Positions 45,294 to 57,425 of a stretch of 64,000 nucleotides of DNA are shown here, piece after piece. This DNA is from Ceratothoa steindachneri (Eukaryota; Arthropoda; Malacostraca; Isopoda; Cymothoidae), in the NCBI GenBank assembly GCA_963969495.1, contig OZ018324.1, positions 161,599,758 through 161,663,757 of the forward strand, given 5' to 3'. Position numbers and translations under genes: made by a program. The notes below the pieces were generated by a model. The model worked only from the letters and a program-made list of their open reading frames with translations. It was not told the DNA's origin and did not search any database. Within the stretch, counting starts at the first letter, position 1; every line of letters begins with the position of its first letter.

Positions 45294-48079
45294 CTACGTT
45301 ATATTTATACTATTTAAGTGCGCATCGAGACGGTTTTTAAACATATTTACCGACCTACTATCCACTACGTGGGTGGGTAGCCTATTCCAAATTTGAGTAA
45401 TTTTAAACGTAAAATAGTTTTGGGCTATACTAGTGTTAAATCGCTTGTTTACTAATTTTAATCCGTGTTGCCGAGTATTTCCCCTATGATCCAATTCGAA
45501 CAAATTCCTATAATCAACGTTTGAAAATCCTTTCAATATTTTAAATACTTCTATTAGCTCTCCACGTAATCTTCTGCCTTCGAGAGATGGCAAATCTAAT
45601 GCCCTGAGTCTTTCCTCATAGGGCCTGTTTCTCAGCTCGGGAATTAATTTTGTAGCCCTACGCTGCACTCTTTCTAATTGCGCGATATCTTTGTTTAAGT
45701 ATGGAGCCCAAAATTGAACCGCATATTCGAGCAGTGGACGCACAAGTGATTTATACAATGGTAAAATTATCTCTTTGGATTTGAACGTGAAATTACGCGC
45801 GATATAACCCAGCACACGATTTGCTTTTTTACATGCATCCGCGCATTGTTTCGTGACTTTGAAGTCATCCGAGACTAAAACTCCCAGGTCTTTTTCCAAT
45901 TTAACTACGTCGAGGACCTGGCCTTTCATGGTATACTCTACCCTCAAATTATGGCAACCCAAATGCATCACCTTACATTTACTTAAATTAAACTGCATTT
46001 GCCACTTATCCGCCCATCTGACAATCAAGTTTAGGTCCTTTTGTAATTTTTCTACATCCGATCTTACATAGGCACGGTTGCCCAGCTTCGTGTCGTCAGC
46101 AAATTTAGAAATCTTACTAAATACGCCATTATCCAAATCGTTTATATATATTAGAAACAATAATGGGCCAAGAACGGAGCCTTGTGGCACTCCACTACTG
46201 ACGTTGACCCAATCTGAACATTCACCATTTATAACTACTCGCTGCGAACGATCCTTCAGCCAATTTCTAATCCAATTTAATATCTTACCCTTCACACCGA
46301 CTGCTTTAACTTTCATTAATAATCTCTCGTGCGGAACGGTGTCAAACGCCTTTTTAAAGTCTAGATAGATTACATCTACAGCTTTGCTTTCGTCGTAAAC
46401 GCAAATCATTTTATGGAAGAATTCGAGCAAATTTGTCAAGCACGATCTCGCCCGCCTAAACCCATGTTGGGAATCTTTAATCAGATTATTTACCTCGAGG
46501 TGGCACACTATTCTATCTCTAATACCGATTCTAAAAGCTTTCCAACTACCGAAGTTAGACTAATAGGACGAAAATTCGTTGCTTCGTATCTATTTCCATT
46601 CTTAAATATTGGTGTAACGTTTGCACGCTTGAAGTCTACAGGGACTACGCCATCTTCTAATGAGCGATTGAAAATTGCACGCAACGGCTTCGCAAGCTCA
46701 TTCTTAAGTTCCTTTAAATGAGTGGGGTAAACGCCATCGGGCCCGGGTGATTTCGACTTTTTCATCAGGTTAATATATTTAAGAATTTCCACTTCATTAA
46801 CCGTTATATCGGATATGCAAATATCACTATTATCTACTTCTTCAACTAACGATCCTAATTGGGACGAATCTTCAATAGTAAAGACGCTTGTGAAATGTTC
46901 ATTTAAAATTTTAGACATTTCCGCCGGAATTTCCGTCAAACGACCATCTTTGTCTTTAATCGGCCCTATTGAACCTTTTAAGGGTTTCCTACTGTTTACA
47001 TAGCCGTAAAACCGTTTCGGTTCCTTCTTTGAATCCTTCGCCAGTTTTATTTCATATTTCCGCTTCGCATCTCTAACCGCCCGTTTAACTTCTCTTCGAG
47101 AATCTAGGTAATTTTGCCGACTTATAAATGACTCGTTGTTCTTATGTATTTGAAATTTTCTATTTCGGTCCTTAATTAAGCTTAATATTAGTGGGCTAAC
47201 CCACGGCGCTCTCATCGACTTCCCGCTCTTACGGCGCACATACTTTACTAAGTCGAAATTTACACTAAGGAGTGTACGCCGAAGCTCAGTGTACATTTCT
47301 CCTACTGACCTATTCTCGAAGCGCATTCCCCAGTCTACATCCTTAATCCTTTCGCGAAAAGTATCAAAATCACAGCTACCAAAACGTGGCATGAGCTGTG
47401 TACTAATTTTTACATCTACACACGTGTTAACCACGAATCTAATCGCATTATGGTCACTCGAGGCTAAATGCTCTCCTACACAAACATTTTCTACCAGTGA
47501 CTCGTCAGTCGCCATGATTAAATCGAGGATATTATTATCACGAGTTGGTTCCTCCACTTTTTGAACGAGAAAATTCTCCAGAATAAAGTTTAGTAGTCTC
47601 TCCCCAGCTTTATTTGACGTTAGGTTACTATAATTAACGTTTGGATAGTTAAAATCGCCGCAGACTAATGTGGTTCGTTTTCTAACCCAAGATGAAAGCA
47701 TATCAAAGAGTGCAGCATCTTCTCTTTCTATTTGCGATGGAGGACGATATATGACGGCTAAATTAATTTTATATTTTGCATTACAACATAATTGGATTAA
47801 TAAGGCCTCACTTCTCATATCTGCCGTAGACGAGTCGATCGTTATAGCGTTTAAGTCATCTTTTATATACACTAATACGCCCCCTCCTCTACCAGTTTGT
47901 CTATTTGTATAATGAATTTTATAACCTGGTATATCAAATTCGCAAACACTGATCCCCGAATGTGTATCTATCCAAGTCTCGCTTAAGAATACGAGATCGT
48001 AGTCTCCCTCTAGAATTACGGCTTTTATTTCGGCAAGTTTATTTTTTAAGCTACGAACATTTGAATATATACATTTCAA
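45294..48079 (-). pseudogene. CR1 ORF2: endonuclease and reverse transcriptase, single 1-nt frameshift
   Basis: Residues 1-220 form the apurinic-like endonuclease: YSNVRSLKNK (Asn7), LSETW (Glu34), GRGGGVLVYIKDDL, YRPPSQ, CGDFNYPNVNY and SSDHNAIRF. The reverse transcriptase begins in the same frame (SPGPDGVYPTHLKELKNEL, FRPISLTSVVGKLLESVL). At about 46520 one base is missing, so this frame ends at a TAG (46508-46510) and the rest is in the -1-shifted frame (45294-46508): DSQHGFRRARSCLTNLLEFF, DVIYLDFKKAFDTVPHERLL, SSGVPQGSVLGPLLFLIYIN and SKFADDTKLG, with the catalytic FADD at residues 136-139 of that frame. It ends LNSINIT-stop. The enzyme nicks target DNA and copies its own RNA there. Everything except the one frameshift looks intact, so the insertion is recent. 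ORF2 starts 8 nt downstream of ORF1. Confidence 0.93.
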
Positions 48080-48087
48080 TTTGCGCT

Positions 48088-49200
48088 TTAGGTGGACTCC
48101 TCTATCACACGCGAATCTGTTCCGTTTCCCTGCTCCCCAATACTCATTGCCCCTTCAAGCGAGGAACGGTCTGGCGCATGGGCATCACGTGGCTCCGCAA
48201 CTCTCCTACTTAATATGCTACGTACTGACTGGTCAAAAATCCTACCCAGCCGACTGTTTCCCACATCGCTTAAATGAATTCCGTCCGTTTGATAAAGTGA
48301 AGGTTGGTCTTGGAATTTATCCCAAACGTTAAAGAAGCTAACTCCAGTATCGCGACAGAAGCGCTTAAGGCACTCATTTGTATATATAGCACGGGACTGC
48401 AGACGCAACGTGGATTTTAGTCGGGGTAAAATGCCAATTATTCCTACGTTATCCGCTTTAACTTTCGCAGTATGAATCAGAGTCTTAGCGCGGTTTACTA
48501 TTCCTTCTGGGGTGCTGTCGTATCTGTGCACATCATTCCCCCCTACGAGCGTGAGGATCGTACGCCCGTCACGTGTTTGGTCCAATTTTTCAATTTCACT
48601 AACTACTTTATCTATGCGGCCACCAGGAAAGCAAAATCGTTTTCGTTTTGACGGGTTTCGCGCTGTGAATTCCGGCTCTTGGTTTTTAATTAGAGAATCC
48701 CCAATTAGTACAGTTTCTTCTTCCCCTTCGATAGGAGTTAGCAGTGCGAAGGGGTTTGAGCATGGTAATGTGAAATGTTGTTCCCTCGATGGTCTAGCCC
48801 CATTTCTAACGGGCCTAAATTGCGAATCTTGGGGTCTATATTGTGAATCCTGGGGTCCAAACGAGTTCAAAATCCTTTGTTGCTGGTCAACAATTGTCTG
48901 ATGATTCATACGAGTAGGCCGATTGTCGCGATTTCTATTTTCCCTCCCACGCATGTCATGAATGGTAGAATTTAGACTCGAATTTAATTCGTCGACTTTA
49001 CGGTTGGTCGATATAACGTCCCTGGCGACGGAATTTAGTTCTAATTTAATTTCGCTAATCGCGTTAGCAAACTTACGCTCCAACGCATCGTTTAACATAC
49101 AAAAACGGCAAATTCTAGTTTGTTCCATGTTAGAAGGAACGTAAATTTCCTTATTAAAGGAAGCCCCACAACTCGAACATTCAAACTTGATCACGGGCAT
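48088..49200 (-). CDS. CR1 ORF1 protein: zinc-ribbon-like N-terminus, coiled coil, SGNH esterase
   Basis: A 370-residue frame, open throughout. Cys8, Cys11, Cys31 and Cys34 (CSSCG and CRFC) form a zinc-ribbon-like pair of knuckles. Residues 40-80 are heptad-like (ERKFANAISEIKLEL) and suggest a coiled coil. A basic, Gln-rich linker with a small duplication (PQDSQ[YF]R at 116-129) follows. Residues 163-330 form an SGNH/GDSL-type hydrolase: VLIGDSL (Ser169), LVGGNDV (220-224) and DGIHLSDVGN (Asp306, His309) give a complete catalytic triad. Esterase ORF1 is a hallmark of many CR1 elements; such ORF1 proteins are thought to bind RNA and perhaps membranes. ATG at 49200 is the first in the frame. 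This is the best-preserved protein-coding frame in the window, though it belongs to a transposon. Confidence 0.93.
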   Translation of the reverse strand: MPVIKFECSSCGASFNKEIYVPSNMEQTRICRFCMLNDALERKFANAISEIKLELNSVARDVISTNRKVDELNSSLNSTIHDMRGRENRNRDNRPTRMNHQTIVDQQQRILNSFGPQDSQYRPQDSQFRPVRNGARPSREQHFTLPCSNPFALLTPIEGEEETVLIGDSLIKNQEPEFTARNPSKRKRFCFPGGRIDKVVSEIEKLDQTRDGRTILTLVGGNDVHRYDSTPEGIVNRAKTLIHTAKVKADNVGIIGILPRLKSTLRLQSRAIYTNECLKRFCRDTGVSFFNVWDKFQDQPSLYQTDGIHLSDVGNSRLGRIFDQSVRSILSRRVAEPRDAHAPDRSSLEGAMSIGEQGNGTDSRVIEEST

Positions 49201-49430
49201 TGTCGATTTCTAGAATACGTATGAAGATAAATAAAATTAACACAGCGAATAAGACGGCCAATCTTTTAATACAGCGACTAATATTATATGAGCGCAGGAA
49301 GTATCTATAATTATTAAGTTACTCAGAAAACGAAATTTATGGGCACAGATGAATTAAGCAGGAGCACAGAGATAACACGTCTTTTCAGTGAGGACTCAGC
49401 GGGCGGAATGAAGACTCAGCGGGCGAAATA

Positions 49431-50832
49431 GTTGAAGAAATGGAACAAATAGATTGTGAATTTGAACGAATAGATAGAAGAAATTGACCAAATAGATTGA
49501 AGAGATTAAACAAATAGATTGAAGATATGGAAGAAATAGATTGAATAAATTGAACAAAAAGATTAAAAAGATATTGAACAAATAGATTGAAAAAATTGAA
49601 GAAATAGATCGATGAAATTAAACAAAGAGATTGAAGAAAGTGTGCAAATAGATAGAAGAAATTTAACAAATAGATGAAAGAAATTGAACAAATATATTGA
49701 AGATATTAAAAAAATAGACTGAAGATATTTAACAAATAGATGGAAGATATTGAACAGATAGATTGAAGAAATTGAACAAATAGATTGAAGAAATTGAGCA
49801 AATGGAGTGAAGATTTTTTAACTAATAGATTGAAGAAATTTCACAAATAGATTGAAGAAAGTGAGCAAATAGATTAAAGATATTTAACTAATAGATTGAC
49901 GAAATTGAACAAATAGTTGAAGAAATGGAACAAATAGATTGTGAAATTGAACGAATAGATAGAAGAAATTGAACAAATAGATTGAAGATATTGAACAAAT
50001 AGATTGAAGATATGGAAGAAATAGATTTTAGAAATTGAACAAAAAGATTGAAGATATTGAACAAATAGATTGAAGAAAGTGAACAAATAGTTTCAAGATA
50101 TTTAACTAATAGATTGACGAAATTAAACAAATAGTTGAAGAAATTGAACAAATAGATTGAAGAAATTGAACAAATAGATAGAAGAAATTGAACAAATAGA
50201 TTGAAGAAATTGAACAAATAGAGTGGAGGTATTAAACAAATAGATGGAAGAAATTGAACAGATAGATTGAAGAAATTAAACAAATAGATTGAAGAAATTA
50301 AGCAAATAAAGTGAAGATATTTAACTAATAGATTGAAGAAATTTAAAAAATAGATTGAAGAAAGTGAACCAATAGATTAAAGATATTTAACTAATAGTTT
50401 GACGAAATTAAACAAATAATTGAATAAATGGAACAAATAGATTGTGAAATTGAACGAATAGATAGAAGAAATTGAACAAATAGATTGCTAATATTGAACA
50501 AATAGATTGAAGATATTGAAAGAATAGATTAAAGATATTGAACAAATAGATTGAAGATATTAAACAAATAGATTGAAGAAAGTGAACAAATAGATTAAAG
50601 ATATATAATTAATAGATTGACGAAATTGAACAAATAGATTGAAGAAATGGAACAAATAGATAGAAGAAATTGAACAACTAGATTGAAGAAAGAAAATCAA
50701 ATAGATTGAAGAAATTGAACAAATAGATTGAAGATATTGAACAAATAAATTGAAGAAAGTGAACAAATAGATTAAAGATATTTAACTAATAGATTGACGA
50801 AATTGAACAAATAGTTGAAGAAATGGAACAAC
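49431..50832. repeat. 22-bp minisatellite, block 2
   Basis: Same unit as block 1, diverged, with landmark variants (AAATAGTTGAAGAAATGG, AGATATTTAACTAATAG) recurring every roughly 180-290 bp (near 49870, 50096, 50385, 50600, 50775), a higher-order structure. Confidence 0.97.
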
Positions 50833-52035
50833 TACAGAACTACAGAATCTAGGACCAGCAAAGACCCTAAGGTCCGCTCGAGGCTAGTCCGCTACACTAA
50901 ATCAAAAACTACCGGACACCCTTATCTACGAGTGTATCTCTAACATGCTTTTTTTTTTTCTTCTTTTTTTTTTAATACTATCTACTGTACACACTTATCT
51001 ACATGTGTACATTATCGTGCAATTTTAACTAATCAAACTAGGGGTCGGGGGAGATAGAAAGTTTTTCTTCTCATCTTCCGCAGCCACTCGACTGCTAGTG
51101 GTGAAAAGCTAATTTAGGGATAGAGACTACTTATAGGATAGGCGGAAAAGAAATGGGACATCTAAGCTACACATGCAGAGAATCGCCGGCATCATTTTTA
51201 GTCATCATAATTTCATATCCTTAAACCTCCGCTCCAAACTCTCTCTCTGCAAGGACGTTTAAATTCACAGTGCTCAACTACGTTATATTTAAACTATTCA
51301 AATGCACGTCGAGACGATTTTTGAACATATTAACCGAAATGCTATCTACTACGTGGGTGGGCAGCCGATTCCAATTTTGAGTAACTTTAAATGTAAAATA
51401 GTTTTGGGCTATACTAGTGTTAAAACGCTTGTTCACTAATTTTAACCCGTGCTGACGAGTATTTCCCCTATGATCCAGTTCGACAGATTGCGAAAGTCAA
51501 CGTTTGAGAAACCCTTTAGTATTTTAAATACTTCTATTAGCTGGCCACGTAATCTTCTGCGATCTAGCGATGGCAAATCTAAAGCCCTGAGCCTTTCCTC
51601 GTATGATCTATTCCTCAGCTCTGGAATTAATTTCGTAGCCCTACGCTGCACTCTTTCTAATTGCGCGATATCTTTCATTAAATATGGAGCCCAAAATTGA
51701 ACAGCGTATTCGAGAAGTGGCCGCACAAGGGATTTATATAAAGTTAAAATTACATCCTTAGATTTGAAGGTGAAATTACGCGCAATATAACCCAAAACGC
51801 GATTTGCTTTTTTACACGCATCCGCGCATTGCTTCGAGAATTTAAAATCGTCTGAGACTAATACTCCCAAGTCTTTTTCTAATTTAACCGCGTCGAGGAC
51901 TTGGCCTTTCATGGTATATTCTACTCTTAAATTATGGCAACCCAAGTGCATTACCTTGCATTTGCTTAAATTAAATTCCATTTGCCACTTGTCCGCCCAA
52001 TTGGCAATCGAGTTTAGGTCCCCCTGCAATTTATC
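50833..52035 (-). mobile_element. 5'-truncated CR1 copy in the minisatellite
   Basis: About 1.2 kb of the same CR1 family, same orientation and identical 3' end (ATTCTGTAG-TTCTGTAG in minus-strand sense). The 5' side is cut off inside the reverse transcriptase near 52035, where minisatellite resumes. 5' truncation is the usual outcome of LINE insertion. Confidence 0.93.
51270..52035 (-). pseudogene. CR1 RT C-terminal fragment, fused in frame to minisatellite
   Basis: The frame at 51442-52179 starts as minisatellite translation (about 48 residues of FNLFVQYLQ type) and passes without a stop into DKLQGDLNSIANWADKWQME, FNLSKCKVMHLGCHNLRVEY and so on, to SNVDFRNLSNWIIGEI, where a frameshift near 51480 moves the rest of the protein to another frame. 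Relative to the copy at 45.3-46.5 kb the shared protein segment is highly similar. The catalytic FADD motif lies upstream of the truncation and is absent, so the copy is dead. Confidence 0.9.
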
Positions 52036-53425
52036 GAAATTGAACGAATAAATAGAAGAAATTGAACAAATAGATTGAAGATATTGAACAAATAGATTAA
52101 AGATATTGAAGAAATAGATTGAAGAAATTGAACAAAAATATTGAGGATATTGAACAAATAGATTGAAAAAAGTGAACAAATAGATTAATTATATTTAACT
52201 TATAGATTGATGAAATTGAACAAATAGATTGAAGAAATAGAACAAATAGATAGAAGAAATTGAACAAATAGATTAAAGAAAGTGATCAAATACATTAAAG
52301 AAATTGAACAAATAGATATTGAACAAATAGATTTAAGAAATTGAACAAATAGAATGGAGATATTTAACTAATAGATTGAAGATATTGAACAAACAAATCG
52401 AAGAAGTTATACAAATAGATTGAAGAAATTGAAAAAATAGATTGAAGAAATTGAACAAATAGATAAAAAATTTGAACAATAGATTAAAGAATATGAACAA
52501 ATGGATTAAGGTAATTGATCAAATAGATTGCAGAAATTGAACAAATATTGAAGATATTGAACAGATAGATTGAAAAAAGTGAACAAATAGATTAAAGATA
52601 TTTAAATAATAGATTGACGAAATTGAACAAATAGTTAAATAAATTGAACAATTAGATTGGAGAAATTGAACGAATAGATAGAAGAAATGGAACAAATAGA
52701 TTGAAAATATTTACCAAATAGATTGAAGATATTGAACAAATATATTAAAGATATTGAACAAATAGATTGAAGATATTGAACAAATAGATTGAAGAAAGTG
52801 AACAAATAGATTAAAGATATTTAACTAATAGATTGAAGAAATTGAACAAATAGTTGAAAAAATTGAACAAATAGATCGAAGAAATTAAACAAATAGATTG
52901 AAGAAATTGAAAAAATAGATTGAATTAATTGAACAAAAAGATTGAATGAAGATATTGAACAAAAAGTTTGAAGATATTGAACAAATAGATTGAAGAAAGT
53001 GACCAAATAGATGAAAGAAATTGAAGAAATAGATTGAAGATATTAAAAAAATAGACTGAAGATATTAAAAAAATAGATGGAAGATATTGCACAGATAGAT
53101 TGAAGAAATTGAACGAATAGTTTGAAGAAATTGAACAAATAGAGTTAAGATATTGAACAAATAGAGTGAAGATATTGAACAAATAGATTGAAGAAATTGA
53201 ACAAATAGATAGAAAAAATTGAACAAATTAATTGAAGATATTAAACAAATAGATTGAAGAAATTAAAAAAAAATAGATTGAAGAAATTGAACAAATAGAT
53301 TGGAGATATTGAAAAAATAGATAGAAGAAATTGAACAAATAGATAGAAGAAAATGAAGAAATAGATTGTAGAAATTAAACAAGTAGATTGAAGAAATTGA
53401 ACAAATAGATTGGTGAATTGAAAAG
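52036..53425. repeat. 22-bp minisatellite, block 3
   Basis: Continuation of the same array, diverged. Landmark variants recur near 52190, 52364, 52597 and 52818. Confidence 0.97.
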
Positions 53426-54199
53426 ATATCCGAAAGATACATGAATTGTGACTAGGGCAAACTCATCCATTTGTTTTAAAAACACTTCCATAGTAGCCCG
53501 ACCATGACAATGCTGTTAAGAATAACACGTAGGCGCCACACCCTGGATAAGAGTGCAAACACGGTTGAGAGATATAGTAATAAGAGCAAATGTGGAGATG
53601 AGCAGGACGCATTGCAGGAAGAAATGCCATGAAAGAAATCCTAAACTGGGTAAAGAGATTCAGATAAGGATATTTGCGGAAGGTGGAGGGATGATATTTG
53701 CCCAATGGCAGGAAGAAAATGGTAGAATGGGGCGCTGCTCCCTGTTGAAAATAGCCCTTTTTTGAAAGGGGCTCGGACCCGGGTAAGGATAAAACGGGCT
53801 TAGGGTGTTGGATCCTAACCTGAGGATACATGATTTCTACATTTAAAGTCCAAAACCAGTCCAGAGTCCTTGGGAAACATACGGGGGAGGGGGGGAGGTT
53901 CTACTCTTGGCTACTATTTGTCTCCCCATTAAGGGAAAAATACTAGGTCTAAGAGGCCCCTATTCCCACAAAGCCTCGAATCATTGACATGAAAAATGAG
54001 AGATAAAACCAGATCATTGCGAGATTGTCATAAAATTTCTCGTCCAAACAAAGAGATTCTTGGCTCTAACATTCGCCTCCGTACGACGAACATCTCCATA
54101 CTGTGGTAAGAGTCCGAGAATGTAAAAGCACCGGGTTAGAGTCTGGCTTCCTTGAATTTCAAATTGTTTGGCATAAAGTGTGAAGCAATGGCAAATATA
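53426..54199. other. Unassigned region
   Basis: A 122-codon minus-strand frame (53463-53831) and short plus frames show no recognisable domain. Confidence 0.4.
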
Positions 54200-55080
54200 A
54201 TGTGAAATAATAACCAAAGATGTGAACAAATAATCCAACCAAATGGTAAAAAATGTACATTGAAAACGATTAATCTTTTTTCCAAACAAACAAACATAAT
54301 TGAAAAAAAGAATAATGGAAAAAGTGTCAAATAATAACCACAAATGTGCAACAGTAAATAAAATACTAGCAGTAATCCAAAAATGTCAAAGAATAACGAA
54401 GCAATATGATAAATGAACGAAGATTAGCAAGAATAACCAAACATAATGTTAAAAATAATCAAACAAAATGACAAAAATAACTTAACGAAATTTAAATAAT
54501 CGAAAATGCCAAAGAAGAAATCAAACAATGTTAAAAAATCAAACTAATACAAAATGCTAAATAATAACTAATTCAAATGTAAAGTTAACTAAAATGACTA
54601 TGAATAACTAAACGATATTTAAGAATAATCATCATTGATAAAGAATAACAAAGAAAAATGTTAGTTAATAAGCCACTAAAATACTAAAGTATAACGAAGT
54701 AAAATGTTAAAGAATAATCAAGTAAAAGAAAAAAGAATAACCAATTAAAATGCCAAAGAATAACTGACTAAAATTTCAAATAACATGAACCAAAATGACA
54801 AATGTTAAAAAAATATTCAAACAAAATGCTAAAAATAACCGAGTGAAACCAATAAGAACCAAATGTTAAAAAATAACACAGTAAAATGTTAAATTATAAC
54901 GAGGCAAACTGAAACCTAAAAACAAAAAGGTCAACAGAGTTACCAAACAAAATATTAAAAGTAACTAAATGAAACAAATAATAACCAGATGTTAAAAAAT
55001 ACCAAAGTAAAATGCTAAATTATAACCCGGCAAAATGAGATCTAATAACAGAACGAAAGGTCCAATAAACACAAAACCCA
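54200..55080. repeat. Degenerate minisatellite (about 20-22 bp)
   Basis: Variants of AAAGAATAACCAA and AAAATGTTAAA alternate throughout (for example near 54400, 54440, 54700, 54740, 54860 and 54960). Strongly diverged, A-rich on the plus strand. Confidence 0.75.
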
Positions 55081-57079
55081 ACAAGCGGGCGTGACTTGGC
55101 ACATAGAGGCGCTAATTGGTGTACCGAAGCCGCAAATTGGGCCCACCTTCGAAGGCTCAGATCGCTGCAAGCCTTGGCTTCAAACAACAAACGGCATCTT
55201 AGCTTCGAGGTTTGTGAGAAGTAAAGAAAGGGAAAACCAACGAGGGTATATTTCTAAGGACAGATCTGTAAAGATAATGAGTATGGATGGGTGAAGGGAA
55301 AAAGTGTGCAAGATATATAGCCGCAGATCCACCTACAAGCATAGAGACCAACGGAGCACGCAATACTCCGGATGTCAGCTGCAGCATGCTGGCTCATGCT
55401 ACACCTGACCCGCCCTTGCAGGGTAGAAAAGGTTGGAGTCGAGAGAAGTGGAAATGTGGGGAAGATACACAACCCTAGTAATCTAGAGAGGTAACTATTT
55501 TAGGAGTTGAGGAGTGGGAAGGTACACGACATCACAGCATCTCCCAAACCTCTCCTAATCAGGCTCCCCTGTGGTTGGTGGGGCTAGGAGTGGATTCAAT
55601 TCTCACTCCAGACAATTACGGCGACTAAAGCCCTGGTGGACAGTCGACAAATTAGTACTAAAAAATGCCCTCCAGATCTCAGTTTCAATAGACCAATGCT
55701 ACCCCTGGCACCTAAGTGCTGGATAATGGCTATAGATGCGAACGTGGTTGGTAGAGCGGGAGATCTACCAGGTCCCTCTAGTAGTGAATGGAAGAAGGCC
55801 GTTCGCACACGGAAATCTAGTGCTATTTTAGTCGTACTTGGTCTAACACTCTTGAAGTGGACAACCACATTTCCCATTCAGTCTCAAAGTTAAATTTCTG
55901 GTTTCGAAACCCAAATAAAAATATAATTGTTTAGGTTGTTTATTGAAAATGAAAACTAATATAGTGTAATTCAATAATGGATATTTATTATTGAGAGGAA
56001 AGTGAACGTAAAAATGGTAAATAAAGGTTTAATGAAAGAATTTAAAACGTGCAAACTGAGAGGAAGGAAAAGACATTTCTTTAAAAATTGCAACAGCAAA
56101 TTCGTACAAAGAGCCAGGGTACTTAGAAGTGCCCCAACCTCACGAAAGCTTGCGTGACCCATACATTTCTAAGTCAACTCAGTATTAGCTAATCCTTGAA
56201 AGTTTTCTAAATGTTGAGAAGACAAATCTTTTTTTTTAATTTTCTGATTGTATATTTGTCCATATGCATAGGAATGGAGGAAGAAGTAAAAAAAATTTCA
56301 GCCGGATTCTTGAGTGAACATATATAAAAGAAACTATCAGTTCCAGATGATCAACAGAAGCTTCATTGCAAAGATTTGAAAATGAAACACGGATGGTTGA
56401 TTTGTAAGAAAATCGAGAAGAAGAGCAAACTTTTACATTATGAAGTACTATTTTTAAAATAGACAAAATAGAAGGCAACGAGAATCAGAGGAAATAGAGT
56501 AAAAGAGATTTAATACTCTTTACCAAGAACAATCTTAATAAAGACGTATCAGTTATCAGCTCCTTCGATAAAGTTAGCAAACAAAGATTACTCAAGACCA
56601 AGGTCGAAAAAGTTCAAAACCAATAGAGAGCCAAAGTCATAATAAAGAAAACAAATCCAATGAAACTTGACACCTACAGTACAACAAATTCTTTCTAAAA
56701 CTCTATTAGAAAAATGCAACAATAATATAAGATAAACTATTTTGCAATGTCTAACTTTAGCATATATCAATGAGACAAGGTCATCTAGCAGAAAATAAGC
56801 GACACTACGATAATTGTTTTAGACACACTACATAAATTAGATCGACTAGAGCACTTAGAGAAGGAATGTAATATACTGAACAGAATAGGATTATTAAAAA
56901 AAGAATCTGGGTAGATTGTAGAAGATATAATACGAAAACCGGTGTTTGCAAAAGTTATCTTACACTCGGGTTTTTTTAATCTTTTGAGAGGTTTGCGTGT
57001 GTGATAAAAATATTTTCGTCAAAGAAACTAAAAACTATACTTCTCCAGCACGTGTCATTTCCATAGTGTTCAGATTTAT
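55081..57079. other. Unassigned region
   Basis: 55081-55890 is GC-richer than its surroundings, with 60-93 codon frames on both strands that show no motif. 55900-57079 is AT-rich without recognisable elements. Confidence 0.4.
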
Positions 57080-57425
57080 TGTGATAGAGGTAAAAATAAT
57101 CGAGATCTCTGCTCTCCTGCGCGCGGGCCACAACAAGTCATACAACGCCAAGCGGCTTAATGTCACCGAATGACCGTCAATAGAGTCACGGAGAGGCTCA
57201 AGAACGGAGAAGACCTCAAAGATCGAGCTTGTTAAGGCAGAGCTCAATTTGTCCAAGTTTTGTTGTAAGGAAGGCCTTCGAAAGTTCTCCCCAGCTCAAA
57301 ATGACTGCGCTCGAGAAGAAGAAGAACATCTCGGTGGATACGGTGGCCAAAGCCGTCAAAGAGGAGGGAGTTAAGAGATTGTGGAAAGGCCTCTGATTAC
57401 CAGATGTATACGAGAACAACGTCGG
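57080..57425 (+). pseudogene. Transposase DNA-binding fragment (Tc1/mariner superfamily)
   Basis: Plus-strand pieces: EISALLRAGHNKSYNAKRLN (helix-turn-helix 1), then in another frame RMTVNRVTERLKNGEDLKDR, then MTALEKKKNISVDTVAKAVK (helix-turn-helix 2) and RLWKGL. This is the paired helix-turn-helix of a mariner-type transposase. At least two frame changes occur and the catalytic domain is missing. The segment is clearly more GC-rich than the flanks, as expected of a younger insert. Confidence 0.55.

Larger units (their letters stand above)
44868..49430 (-). mobile_element. Near-full-length CR1-clade LINE inserted in the minisatellite
   Basis: About 4.56 kb on the minus strand: 5' UTR (49201-49430, with a 20-bp tandem duplication containing GACTCAGCGGGCG at 49392-49430), ORF1 (48088-49200), ORF2 (45294-48079, one frameshift), 3' UTR (44868-45293). 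The minus strand ends ATTCTGTAG-TTCTGTAG-TT, an octamer-like duplication of the kind that ends CR1 elements. Minisatellite continues directly on both sides. No target duplication is evident. Confidence 0.93.

Noticed and set aside
43205..53425. CRISPR array
   Set aside because: Units are contiguous without unique spacers, and the setting is a eukaryotic satellite.
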